Virus record (IMG/VR): IMGVR_UViG_3300031952_000044
Coordinates: 1-41,623 of that record
Reading direction: 5' to 3' (one strand)
Length of the DNA: 41,623 nucleotides
DNA from: a virus
A model generated the notes under the pieces. It saw only the letters and a list, made by a program, of their open reading frames with translations. It was not told the DNA's origin and ran no database searches. Below, piece after piece: positions 1-6,524 of this stretch. Within the stretch, counting starts at the first letter, position 1, and each line of letters begins with the position of its first letter. A program made the translations under genes and the position numbers.

Positions 1-2
1 AA

Positions 3-107
3 CTTTCATCAGATGCAACTGCTTGGGTACACATGCATGATTGGGACACACCCAATTTTCTCGATTTTCTCAAGGATTCAAAGAAAGTGCAGGAGATTTT
101 GAAATGA
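3..107 (+). CDS. C-terminal fragment of an unidentified protein (cut by window start)
   Basis: An open frame enters from the left edge and ends at a TGA at 105-107, giving about 34 residues that finish with a charged, helix-like tail (DFLKDSKKVQEILK). The next gene's ATG at 104 overlaps this stop as ATGA, the usual junction style in this genome, so the frame is probably real. The only internal ATG in this frame is at 33. No family is recognised and the N-terminus lies outside the window. Confidence 0.5.
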   Translation, partial: LSSDATAWVHMHDWDTPNFLDFLKDSKKVQEILK

Positions 108-322
108 CTTACAGGCGTGATGGTTGCCCACTCTCAATGGAACGATGGAGTGAAGAAAAAGACGGAAGCATGGGTACTGATAGAGTAGTACTCGAGGATT
201 GGATAGAATTCAAAAACGCTGATGGCAAGACAATACTCAAGGTTGCTTTTAGTCTTTGGAGCCACCTTGGATTTGAATTGCAGGGGCGACTCATAGAGGA
301 GATGAAGAATCTTTATGGATAG
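104..322 (+). CDS. Small hypothetical protein (72 aa)
   Basis: The start at 104 is chosen over the in-frame ATG at 41 because it makes an ATGA overlap with the preceding stop. The product is small, mixed alpha/beta in character, with a central segment (EDWIEFKNADGKTILKVAF) that looks like two strands, and a C-terminal helix. It belongs to a run of short early-type genes. No family is recognised. Confidence 0.6.
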   Translation: MTYRRDGCPLSMERWSEEKDGSMGTDRVVLEDWIEFKNADGKTILKVAFSLWSHLGFELQGRLIEEMKNLYG

Positions 323-331
323 TGAAAAACT

Positions 332-520
332 ATGCTAAAAATTGAAATCACCTTGTGGAAAAGCAGTATTGAAAACGAGAGCTGGGTATGCAAATGCGAT
401 GCTTTGAATGTCAGGAAAACAGGTAGTACGCCGAGAGTCGCGTTCATGAACGTCATAAACGCGCTGAAGCGAATCAAGAAAGAACAACTGGAGGGATTAC
501 TACGAACCCGTGTGGATTGA
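332..520 (+). CDS. Small hypothetical protein, HicB-like fold possible (62 aa)
   Basis: The order of elements (N-terminal strand, ESWVCKCDALNV, then a helix after a TP turn) resembles the HicB/UPF0150 antitoxin-like fold, in which a beta strand carrying W-x-A/C-x-C-P-x-L is followed by a T-P-x-E/A-A helix. The resemblance is by eye and weak, and there is no HicA-like toxin next to it. It ends inside the start of the next gene. Confidence 0.5.
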   Translation: MLKIEITLWKSSIENESWVCKCDALNVRKTGSTPRVAFMNVINALKRIKKEQLEGLLRTRVD

Positions 521-704
521 AGAAGTGCAAGCTCGCGATAAGAGATTGTGGAGATTGCCCCTACCTGAGGAGGAAGAAAGCATGATTTTTGCGAGTAAGA
601 CAGAAGAGACTCTTTGCTGGTTGTTTTTTCTGAAAGGCATGTTGCTGGGCGTGGCAGTGATTGTTATCGTTTTTTTTGTTTACCACTTGATAGGAGGGCT
701 TTGA
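510..704 (+). CDS. Small single-span membrane protein (40-64 aa)
   Basis: The C-terminal half is one strongly hydrophobic segment (about 20 residues, LLGVAVIVIVFFVYHLI), so the product is probably a membrane-anchored peptide. Two starts are possible. GTG at 510 (64 aa) has a GGAGGG about 13 nt upstream. ATG at 582 (40 aa) has a GAGGAGG 8 nt upstream, which is the better spacing. The stop overlaps the next ATG by one base. Function unknown. Confidence 0.5.
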   Translation: MWIEEVQARDKRLWRLPLPEEEESMIFASKTEETLCWLFFLKGMLLGVAVIVIVFFVYHLIGGL

Positions 705-850
705 TGGGACAAAAAGAGTTCGACAAAGAGTTTGAGAAGCGATATGGTTTCAAGAAATCGGACTTCAATAAGTGCAAGGAATGCGGTGGGGAAATTGTGA
801 CTTGTCCGCATTGCATGAAAGACTTTTGCTCGGAGTGTGAGCAACCGTGA
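704..850 (+). CDS. Small zinc-ribbon/treble-clef-like protein (48 aa)
   Basis: ATG 704 follows a good ribosome site (AGGAGGG at 692-698) and overlaps the previous stop. The product has three CxxC knuckles at C24/C27, C34/C37 and C42/C45, enough ligands for one zinc ion and perhaps two, and a charged N-terminal helix. Such mini zinc proteins are frequent in archaeal viruses and often bind nucleic acid, but no specific function can be assigned. Confidence 0.65.
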   Translation: MGQKEFDKEFEKRYGFKKSDFNKCKECGGEIVTCPHCMKDFCSECEQP

Positions 851-1386
851 GGCGAATGAAATGCAAGTGCGGAAGCGAGCATTTTAAAGCTCATCCGAAA
901 GACGGAGTGCTGCAATGCTGGCGCTGCAACCAGAGATACAAGGCGGTTTACCTGGCAGTGAACCCGAGCGACCTGCGGTTCATGAAGTGGATGGAGCAGA
1001 ATTTCTCCAAGCCGCAGCAGGTCGTGCAGGCTGTGAAAGAGGCCGTGAGTGCGCCACTCGAATGGGTGCAGTTGAAAGTGATGCATCCGAAACGTGAGAA
1101 ACCTGGGATTTTTCAAACTCCAGAAGATAAGCAGCAGGAAATCCTTGCGATAGAAAAAATAGAGCGAACGCAATCCCTGGATATCGAGAACAGGATAAAG
1201 CACAGATGGATATCCGAAATAAAAATACTCGAAACAGGGGAAAAGCCTTATTTCTCAAACTACACGCACAAGGGAAAGATGAGGGGAAAGGACATCGCCA
1301 GGATTTGCCATCGGGACCTGCAGAGAATTGGAATAAAAACCAGGCTGGTTTTTGATGATGGCGGCGGATCATTGGAGGCGATTTGA
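847..1386 (+). CDS. Zinc-ribbon N-terminal hypothetical protein (179 aa)
   Basis: A GTG start at 847 overlaps the preceding TGA. An N-terminal zinc ribbon (CKC at residues 6-8, CWRC at 24-27) is followed by a helical linker and a basic C-terminal domain of about 80 residues (KILETGEKPYFSNYTHKG and KDIARICHRDLQRIGIKTRLVF). The layout suggests a DNA- or RNA-binding early protein. The C-terminal domain is not recognised. Confidence 0.6.
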   Translation: MRRMKCKCGSEHFKAHPKDGVLQCWRCNQRYKAVYLAVNPSDLRFMKWMEQNFSKPQQVVQAVKEAVSAPLEWVQLKVMHPKREKPGIFQTPEDKQQEILAIEKIERTQSLDIENRIKHRWISEIKILETGEKPYFSNYTHKGKMRGKDIARICHRDLQRIGIKTRLVFDDGGGSLEAI

Positions 1387-1547
1387 TGGGAATGGTTTAC
1401 ATTTTATGCAAGACCATCGAGTGCGCGAAATGGAACAGTTGCGGTTCGAACTACGCATCCAGGGGAAAAACGCTCGTCGAAGAAAAAAACAATGACAAGA
1501 CTTTTTTGTGCAAGAACTTCAAGCCCGGGGGCAAGAAAGATGCCTGA
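1386..1547 (+). CDS. Cysteine-rich mini protein, DUF1540-like pattern (53 aa)
   Basis: The ATG at 1386 shares its A with the preceding TGA stop. Cysteines at 8, 13, 19 and 42 follow the pattern C-x4-C-x5-C-G-x-N-Y, also found in the 50-aa product at 37815-37967, so the two are probably distant paralogues. The pattern is like the DUF1540 metal-binding peptide family. It is missed by length cut-offs but has coding-type junctions on both sides. Confidence 0.5.
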   Translation: MGMVYILCKTIECAKWNSCGSNYASRGKTLVEEKNNDKTFLCKNFKPGGKKDA

Positions 1548-1851
1548 AGTGGAATACGATTACAGCGAAAAAGGAACTCTCTTTTTCAAGAAAGTCAAGA
1601 CAAGGCAAGTTACTTTCGAAGCCATTGTCATGAGCATAGAAGCACGAGTGGATAAGAACAACAGGCCCTTTACAACAATCTTATTGCAGCCTTTGGGCGA
1701 AAAAGCAGCCAAGTGGAATTGCTTTGACTCAGAGCAAGCAAGGTTTATTAAGTCCAAAACAATGGTTTTGGTGCATGGCACTTATTTCGGGCCGTTCAAG
1801 AAAAGAATTGACCAGACCGAAGTAATAAAGACACTGGGAGGGAAAAAATAA
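1540..1851 (+). CDS. OB-fold nucleic-acid-binding-like protein (103 aa)
   Basis: The ATG at 1540 lies inside the end of the preceding gene, and the alternative upstream start at 1492 would add an unlikely N-terminus. The order FEAIVMSIEARVDKN, FTTILLQPLG, AKWNCFDSEQARFIK, TMVLVHGTYF resembles an OB fold: strand, turn, strand, strand with F-D, then a V-x-V-x-G strand, as in single-stranded DNA-binding domains of RPA and RecG type. This is inferred from pattern only. It may bind viral ssDNA during replication. Confidence 0.5.
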   Translation: MPEVEYDYSEKGTLFFKKVKTRQVTFEAIVMSIEARVDKNNRPFTTILLQPLGEKAAKWNCFDSEQARFIKSKTMVLVHGTYFGPFKKRIDQTEVIKTLGGKK

Positions 1852-2294
1852 TGAGGACTGAAATGCAGAAAAAAATGGATGAATTAGCTGGGCTTGAGAA
1901 TGTCGAGTTCAAGTTTGACGCAAAGACCGGCAAGATTGTTGAAACAGGAGTCATTAACAAGGGCTTTGACGGAGAAGCATTGGAAAAAAGCTTGCCGGCT
2001 TACAAACAGCAAGTGGGTGACTTGGAAAAACAGTTAGAAGAAACCCAGGCAAAATTGAACCTGTGTTCGGCAGTAGAGGAAACAGAAGAGTTAAAGAAGT
2101 TTGTTGAATTGCAGAAAAACTCGGCTTTGTTGCAGCAAAAGAAAGGATTATTGGAAGTCGTGGAAAGAAAAAAAGAAGAACTGCAGTTCCACAAGGACAA
2201 CCTGAGTGACCAGTATAAGATGCTGAAAGAATGGCATAATTGGAAAAAAGACCATGAGCATAAACCGGATGCAAAAAATCCGAAGGCAAAGTAA
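1851..2294 (+). CDS. Coiled-coil protein (147 aa)
   Basis: The ATG at 1851 overlaps the previous TAA by one base. After about 50 residues of mixed composition there is a long heptad-rich, Lys/Glu/Leu region (residues 55-135) predicted to be a coiled coil, then a polar basic tail. It sits directly after the OB-fold-like gene and is probably co-translated. No family is recognised. Confidence 0.6.
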   Translation: MRTEMQKKMDELAGLENVEFKFDAKTGKIVETGVINKGFDGEALEKSLPAYKQQVGDLEKQLEETQAKLNLCSAVEETEELKKFVELQKNSALLQQKKGLLEVVERKKEELQFHKDNLSDQYKMLKEWHNWKKDHEHKPDAKNPKAK

Positions 2295-2308
2295 GGGAGG
2301 AAGAAAAC

Positions 2309-2530
2309 ATGGAAAGGCAAATAGTTGACATGATAGCACTGATTTTTTCCTTCTTTTTTCCTGGATTAGGGCAGGCAGCAAAAGGGCATTGGTTGAGAGG
2401 CGGACTCATATTCTTCGCGGCTTTATTCTTGGCGGCGACAATGCTCGTGCTCATAGGATTCGTCTTGCTTCCATTGTTCTGGATATTCAACATTCATGAC
2501 GCGTGGAAACTGGAGCCAAAACCGAACTGA
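2309..2530 (+). CDS. TM2-like small membrane protein (73 aa)
   Basis: Two hydrophobic spans (about residues 8-26 and 31-60) flank a short loop with the signature FPGLGQAAKGHWLRGG, and the end carries an IHDAW motif. The P-G-L-G-Q ... G ... G-x-x-F and D-A-W elements are those of the TM2 / DUF5683-type small membrane proteins. A GGGAGGA site precedes the start. Role in the virus unknown. Confidence 0.6.
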   Translation: MERQIVDMIALIFSFFFPGLGQAAKGHWLRGGLIFFAALFLAATMLVLIGFVLLPLFWIFNIHDAWKLEPKPN

Positions 2531-2542
2531 GGGAGGGACAAT

Positions 2543-2605
2543 ATGGACGACGAAGAGTTCGATGACGAGGATGAAGACGAGCCGAATCCTGAAGACGAGT
2601 TATAA
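2543..2605 (+). CDS. Acidic micro-protein (20 aa)
   Basis: A GGGAGGG site (2531-2537) stands 5 nt before ATG 2543. The peptide is almost entirely Asp/Glu (about 13 of 20). It might be a DNA-mimic-like or charge-masking peptide, or simply a leader. Only the strong ribosome site and operon position support it. Confidence 0.3.
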   Translation: MDDEEFDDEDEDEPNPEDEL

Positions 2606-2700
2606 TGCTGAAAAGCCGGGCGGAAAGCAGGAAAGGGCAGACATCGTTTCGGTTTCCTAACCAACGTTACTGTTGTTTCCTGCCCGATCTCCGGCAATGA
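2606..2700 (+). ncRNA. Structured intergenic RNA element upstream of the methyltransferase
   Basis: No gene lies here, but nested inverted repeats are visible: GCCGG (2615-2619) with CCGGC (2691-2695), GGGCAG (2635-2640) with CTGCCC (2680-2685), and an inner hairpin CGTT.GGTT (2645-2654) with AACCAACG (2659-2666). A competing pairing is GCAGGAAA (2627-2634) with TTTCCTGC (2676-2683). It could be a terminator of the upstream operon, a small RNA or a control element. No known RNA family is recognised. Confidence 0.4.
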
Positions 2701-2705
2701 AGGAA

Positions 2706-2719
2706 GGTTTAAAATTGAG
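2706..2719 (+). promoter_or_regulatory. Archaeal TATA promoter for the methyltransferase gene
   Basis: GGTTTAAAATTGAG begins 34 nt before ATG 2740, the spacing expected for an archaeal TATA box with a leaderless or nearly leaderless transcript. It matches the TATA half of the recurring viral promoter but lacks the second A-rich block. Confidence 0.5.
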
Positions 2720-2739
2720 AAAAGGAGTTATGGTACTAT

Positions 2740-3936
2740 ATGATGCCTGTGAGGTTTATTGACCTTTTTGCAGGCGTAGGTGGTTTTCACATTGGACTCG
2801 AACGAGCAGGAAACTTTGAATGCGTCTGGGCAAACGAATGGGACAAGTACGCTGCCAGCATTTATCGAGACAGGTTCCCTGGAACAAACTTCAATGGCGC
2901 TGACATTAGAAAAATTGAACCAGAGTGGATTCCAGAGTTTGACTTGCTCGTTGGAGGCTTTCCATGCCAGGCTTTCTCAGTTGCTGGAAAACGGCGCGGA
3001 TTTGACGATACAAGAGGAACAATGTTTTTTGAAATTGCTCGGATTCTTAAAGCCAAGAGACCAAGGCTCGTGTTGCTTGAGAACGTCAAAGGACTCCTCA
3101 ATCATGATGCAGGAAGAACTTTTGAAACGATTATCAGTACGTTGGATGAATTGGGGTATAATGTTGAATGGCAGGTGCTTAACAGCAAGGATTTTGGCGT
3201 TCCCCAAAACAGGGAGCGTGTGTTCATTGTCGGGCATCTTAGAGGAATCAGTTCATCCCCGATATTTCCTCTCACAGAAATTCAAGGAATACATACTGAG
3301 GCATACGAAGAATCCTCGAATATTGCACAAGCCCTCACTGCAACAGACTTCAAAGGACCAAGCAAACAAAGGAGCAACATCGTGTTAGAAGAAATAACAA
3401 GCGGATTGGGTGATGCACAACGAGTTTATGCTGAGAATGGTTTGGCAAGGACTTTGAAAGGAAACAGTGGGGGGCAAGGCGGCAAAACAGGGCTTTATAG
3501 CGTGGCATACAGGACTCGGACTCTACAGGGCTTGCCGGGGCGCATCGAGCAAAGGAAAGACAAAATCGCAAACCAATTAACAACCGTACCCAAAGACAGC
3601 ATGATTGTTGTCCACAACCTGCAGCCTCGTTCTCCCGACAGACCTTCCTTAAAATACTCTCATGGCGGAAGCGGTCATTTGACAAAACAAGACGGTTCGA
3701 CTTACTGTTTGGATAGTGGAAATGCCCAAGCAATCGAACTCCAAGGCTCAATAAGACGTTTAACTCCGCGCGAATGCGAACGCTTACAAGGATTTCCTGA
3801 CGATTGGACACTCAACAGACTCGTTTCTTTGAAAAAAGATATGGCTGACAATCAGCGTTACAAAATGCTTGGAAACGCAGTCACAACAAACGTCATAACA
3901 GCAATCGGCAAAAGAATCCTGGAGGTTGGCGCATGA
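2740..3936 (+). CDS. dcm: DNA (cytosine-5) methyltransferase
   Basis: Transfers a methyl group from S-adenosylmethionine to C5 of cytosine in a specific DNA site. Canonical motifs appear in order: motif I FAGVGGF (10-16), motif IV GGFPCQAFS with catalytic C76, motif VI ENV (114-116), motif VIII QNRER (156-160), motif IX RRLTPRECERLQGF (near 340) and motif X RYKMLGNAV (near 373). The target-recognition region is about residues 200-330. At 398 aa it is full length. ATGs at 2740 and 2743 both fit the promoter. No restriction enzyme is adjacent, so it is an orphan enzyme that may protect viral DNA from host restriction. Confidence 0.95.
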   Translation: MMPVRFIDLFAGVGGFHIGLERAGNFECVWANEWDKYAASIYRDRFPGTNFNGADIRKIEPEWIPEFDLLVGGFPCQAFSVAGKRRGFDDTRGTMFFEIARILKAKRPRLVLLENVKGLLNHDAGRTFETIISTLDELGYNVEWQVLNSKDFGVPQNRERVFIVGHLRGISSSPIFPLTEIQGIHTEAYEESSNIAQALTATDFKGPSKQRSNIVLEEITSGLGDAQRVYAENGLARTLKGNSGGQGGKTGLYSVAYRTRTLQGLPGRIEQRKDKIANQLTTVPKDSMIVVHNLQPRSPDRPSLKYSHGGSGHLTKQDGSTYCLDSGNAQAIELQGSIRRLTPRECERLQGFPDDWTLNRLVSLKKDMADNQRYKMLGNAVTTNVITAIGKRILEVGA

Positions 3937-4538
3937 GCGAAATCAAAATTCCGGCAGTGGAACTCGTCGAAATAAACAGTTTGCAAATAGACGGCAACAA
4001 TCCCAACAAGATGACAGACAAACAATTCGAAGCCCTGCAGGAAAACATTAAGCGCTTTGGCTTCATCAACCCAGTTATTACAAACAAGGATGGAGTAATA
4101 GCAGACGGTGAACACAGGTGGGAAGCCGCTAAAGCCCTCGGAATGACACAAGTTCCCGCCATAAAACTCCCTGTTTCTGACGTAGACCGCAGGATTCTAC
4201 GCCAAGTCTTGAACAAATTGAAAGGCGAGCATGACGCGGTTTTGGATGACGCTGAGTACAAGTATATTTTTGACCAAGATGAAATCGGAGTCCTTAACAT
4301 GCTTTTGGGAGAAAACGACAGAAAACTCGTGCAATTCATGGCAAGCATTGACAAGAAAAACAAAGAAGACTTATCAAGTCTAATAAAAAAAACCGAAGAT
4401 TATCTCACTACAATGACTTTTTTAATTAGCACCGAAGCAGAAAAAACAATCTTAGAAGCCATAAAAAAAACAGGTTTTGACTCAAAAGGCGAAGCACTCG
4501 CCACTATTTGCCAAGCCTACTTAAACAGCAAAGATTAA
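3933..4538 (+). CDS. ParB/Srx-domain protein (201 aa)
   Basis: The N-terminal 90 residues form a ParB-like nuclease domain: LQIDGNNPNKM, then LQENIKRFGFINPVI and the diagnostic GEHRWEAAKALG (the G-E-H/N-R motif near residue 55). The C-terminal half is helical and unrecognised. It starts inside the methyltransferase stop (ATGA). ParB-domain proteins next to DNA methyltransferases are common in tailed viruses and may act in DNA modification or as CTP-binding or nuclease proteins. The exact role is unknown. Confidence 0.8.
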   Translation: MSEIKIPAVELVEINSLQIDGNNPNKMTDKQFEALQENIKRFGFINPVITNKDGVIADGEHRWEAAKALGMTQVPAIKLPVSDVDRRILRQVLNKLKGEHDAVLDDAEYKYIFDQDEIGVLNMLLGENDRKLVQFMASIDKKNKEDLSSLIKKTEDYLTTMTFLISTEAEKTILEAIKKTGFDSKGEALATICQAYLNSKD

Positions 4539-4545
4539 ATAAAAC
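4530..4545 (+). promoter_or_regulatory. Probable TATA promoter before terminase small subunit
   Basis: AAGATTAAATAAAAC lies about 28 nt before ATG 4560 and resembles the box at 9847. It is followed by ACATAAAA immediately before the start, a weak version of the second block of the late promoter. The transcript would be leaderless. Confidence 0.4.
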
Positions 4546-4559
4546 ATTCTACATAAAAC

Positions 4560-5090
4560 ATGGCGTTCATGACCGACCAACAATTTCCTTTGGCAAGGCT
4601 TCAAAGAACCAAAGGGGAAATAAGAGAACTCGTTCAAAAAGTCGGAAGACTTCGAGCCATGGGCTTTCCATTCCGCGCAATAGGAGAACAACTAAAAATA
4701 GGTGAAAGAACAGCAGGCAGGTATTACGAAGCTTGGATTGAAGAGCATAAGAAAGATTGGGATAAAAACAAGGGAAACACGTTCATTAAAATTAACGAAA
4801 TTTTTAGCAGGAAGATTGCTGAAGCCGATAAGAATTATGAAAAAGCCAAAGATTCAAGCGATACAAATGGAATGGGTGGCTGGCACAAATTGACAATTGA
4901 AACCGTGGAAAAATACATGAATTTTTTAAAAGACTGCGGCTTTATTTCTCCCGAAGCCTTGAACCCGCCTATTTCTTATGAAGAGAACGAACCGCTCGCA
5001 GTTATACTCAAGCGGCAGAAAGAAGAAATCTTGGAGAGGTTTAACAATGCCGATAAAAGAATTACAAGCCCGGGAAATGTACTTGAGTGA
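4560..5090 (+). CDS. terS: Terminase small subunit-like protein (176 aa)
   Basis: An N-terminal helix-turn-helix (residues about 30-60, MGFPFRAIGEQLKIGERTAGRYYEAW) is followed by a helical, charged region. Position directly before the large terminase and the HTH-plus-helical layout fit a small terminase that recognises viral DNA for packaging. The assignment rests on context, because small terminases are too divergent to identify by motif. It overlaps the terL start. Confidence 0.65.
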   Translation: MAFMTDQQFPLARLQRTKGEIRELVQKVGRLRAMGFPFRAIGEQLKIGERTAGRYYEAWIEEHKKDWDKNKGNTFIKINEIFSRKIAEADKNYEKAKDSSDTNGMGGWHKLTIETVEKYMNFLKDCGFISPEALNPPISYEENEPLAVILKRQKEEILERFNNADKRITSPGNVLE

Positions 5091-6477
5091 AGCCGACAAC
5101 CTTGTCTCATCCTATTTCTTGGACAAAGACGGCCAGCCACTGAGGCTTGTTTCTTATCAATCCGAATTCGTGAACGATATTCTCAAGAGAGAGCATGACC
5201 GCTTTGTTTTTGTGGCTGCAACGCAAAGCGGCAAAAGTGAAGCAATTGCTTGCGCAATAGCCATGCTTGCAATTTATTACCCGAACGAGCGAATCATCAA
5301 CATTTCTTACACTGACGAACAAGCCAGAATAATTTATGACCGAGTAAAATCTCATTTGGTCAATGATTCGGATTACGTGCGGTCACTCGTGGACATGAGA
5401 AGAAGCATGGGCTTGTCAAAAGAGTTCTCGAGAAAAAGAATGTTCATGCGGAATGGAACAGAAATAAGAATCATGTCCACTGGAACAGGCGAAACAGAAA
5501 AGACCGGCGAGAGCTTATTGGGATTCGAAGGCACAGTCGTGATTGTGGACGAAGCAGGTAGCATTCCCGACAAAGTCTTTTTAACAAAAATTTTGAGAAT
5601 GCTGGGAGCCCAAAGAAGCAAAGGCTTTCCAAAAATGCTTATTTTGTCAGGAACTCCTCACAATCCAGGCTACTTTGAAGACGCTTTTAACGACGAAAGA
5701 TACAAGCGATTTCATGTGGACTGGAAAAAAGCGGTTGAATGCGGGCGAATGAGTCTTAAATTGATAGAAGAGCAAAAAGAAAAAATGACAGCCATAGAAT
5801 TCGAATGCTGGTACGAGGCAAGGTTCCCAAGCATGACTGAAGACAGCATGTTTGACATGAGAGAAATCGAGAGAAACATTGTTGCTGAGGATCCCCAGTT
5901 TTATGGAACCAAAATCTTGAGCGTGGATGTCGCAAGATTCGGCATAGACAAAACCGTTTACACAATGCTCGATTACTGCAATGACGTTTATCGGGTCGTG
6001 GACACGATTGCGGATGACCAAAAAAGCACGATGCAGGTAGCTGGAAAAATAATTGCTTTGAACAACGTGCACCATTTTGACAGGATAAACGTGGATGAAG
6101 CTGGAGTTGGTGGCGGGCCCTTGGACAGGTTAAGAGAACAGGGAATCGAAGCGACGGGAGTGATTGCCGGCAGTCAGTGCACGAACAAGGAAGCCGAAAA
6201 AACTTGTTTGAATTTGAAAGCCGAGTTATATGCGACCGCAAAGAGAAGGTTCGAGCAGAACACTCTCAAAATAACAGGCAGACAGGAATTGAAATACCAG
6301 TTGAGGCAAATAAAGAGAGATTATCAGAGCAATGGAAAGCTCAAAATCATTGATCCTGATAAAAGTCCAGATTTTGCAGACTCTTTGGTTTATGGGCTTT
6401 ACAATCCGAGCAGGGGAACTTTCATCGTGCTTGACCGAAACAAGGGAAACGATGAAGGATTGCCATGGGGAAGATAG
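5047..6477 (+). CDS. terL: Terminase large subunit (476 aa)
   Basis: ATP-driven DNA-packaging motor and nuclease. The ATPase has a Walker A-like ATQSGKSE (58-65), Walker B VVIVDEAG with D168/E169, and coupling motif SGT (201-203). The RNase H-like nuclease domain shows SVDVARFG with D294, NVDEAG with D350, and PDFADS near D445, the expected acidic triad. ATG 5047 is chosen because GGAGAGG stands 8 nt upstream. A longer start at 4978 lies inside the previous gene without a ribosome site. Length is normal for the family. Confidence 0.95.
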   Translation: MPIKELQAREMYLSEADNLVSSYFLDKDGQPLRLVSYQSEFVNDILKREHDRFVFVAATQSGKSEAIACAIAMLAIYYPNERIINISYTDEQARIIYDRVKSHLVNDSDYVRSLVDMRRSMGLSKEFSRKRMFMRNGTEIRIMSTGTGETEKTGESLLGFEGTVVIVDEAGSIPDKVFLTKILRMLGAQRSKGFPKMLILSGTPHNPGYFEDAFNDERYKRFHVDWKKAVECGRMSLKLIEEQKEKMTAIEFECWYEARFPSMTEDSMFDMREIERNIVAEDPQFYGTKILSVDVARFGIDKTVYTMLDYCNDVYRVVDTIADDQKSTMQVAGKIIALNNVHHFDRINVDEAGVGGGPLDRLREQGIEATGVIAGSQCTNKEAEKTCLNLKAELYATAKRRFEQNTLKITGRQELKYQLRQIKRDYQSNGKLKIIDPDKSPDFADSLVYGLYNPSRGTFIVLDRNKGNDEGLPWGR

Positions 6478-6488
6478 GGAAAACAAAA

Positions 6489-6518
6489 GTTTTTATACAA
6501 GATAAAGTATAAGAAGGG
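6489..6518 (+). promoter_or_regulatory. Composite late promoter before portal gene
   Basis: TATA block GTTTTTATACAAG (6489-6501) plus second block GTATAAGAAGGG (6507-6518). ATG 6525 is 36 nt from the start of the TATA block, so the leader is at most a few nucleotides. One of the best copies of the motif that recurs before late genes. Confidence 0.7.
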
Positions 6519-6524
6519 AACTGC

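Noticed and set aside
2780-3388. A 202-codon frame inside the methyltransferase
   Set aside because: It overlaps the motif-complete methyltransferase frame completely and has no protein motifs.
4508-4705. A short + frame overlapping the terminase small subunit gene
   Set aside because: It is a shadow of the HTH-bearing frame 4560-5090 and has no ribosome site.
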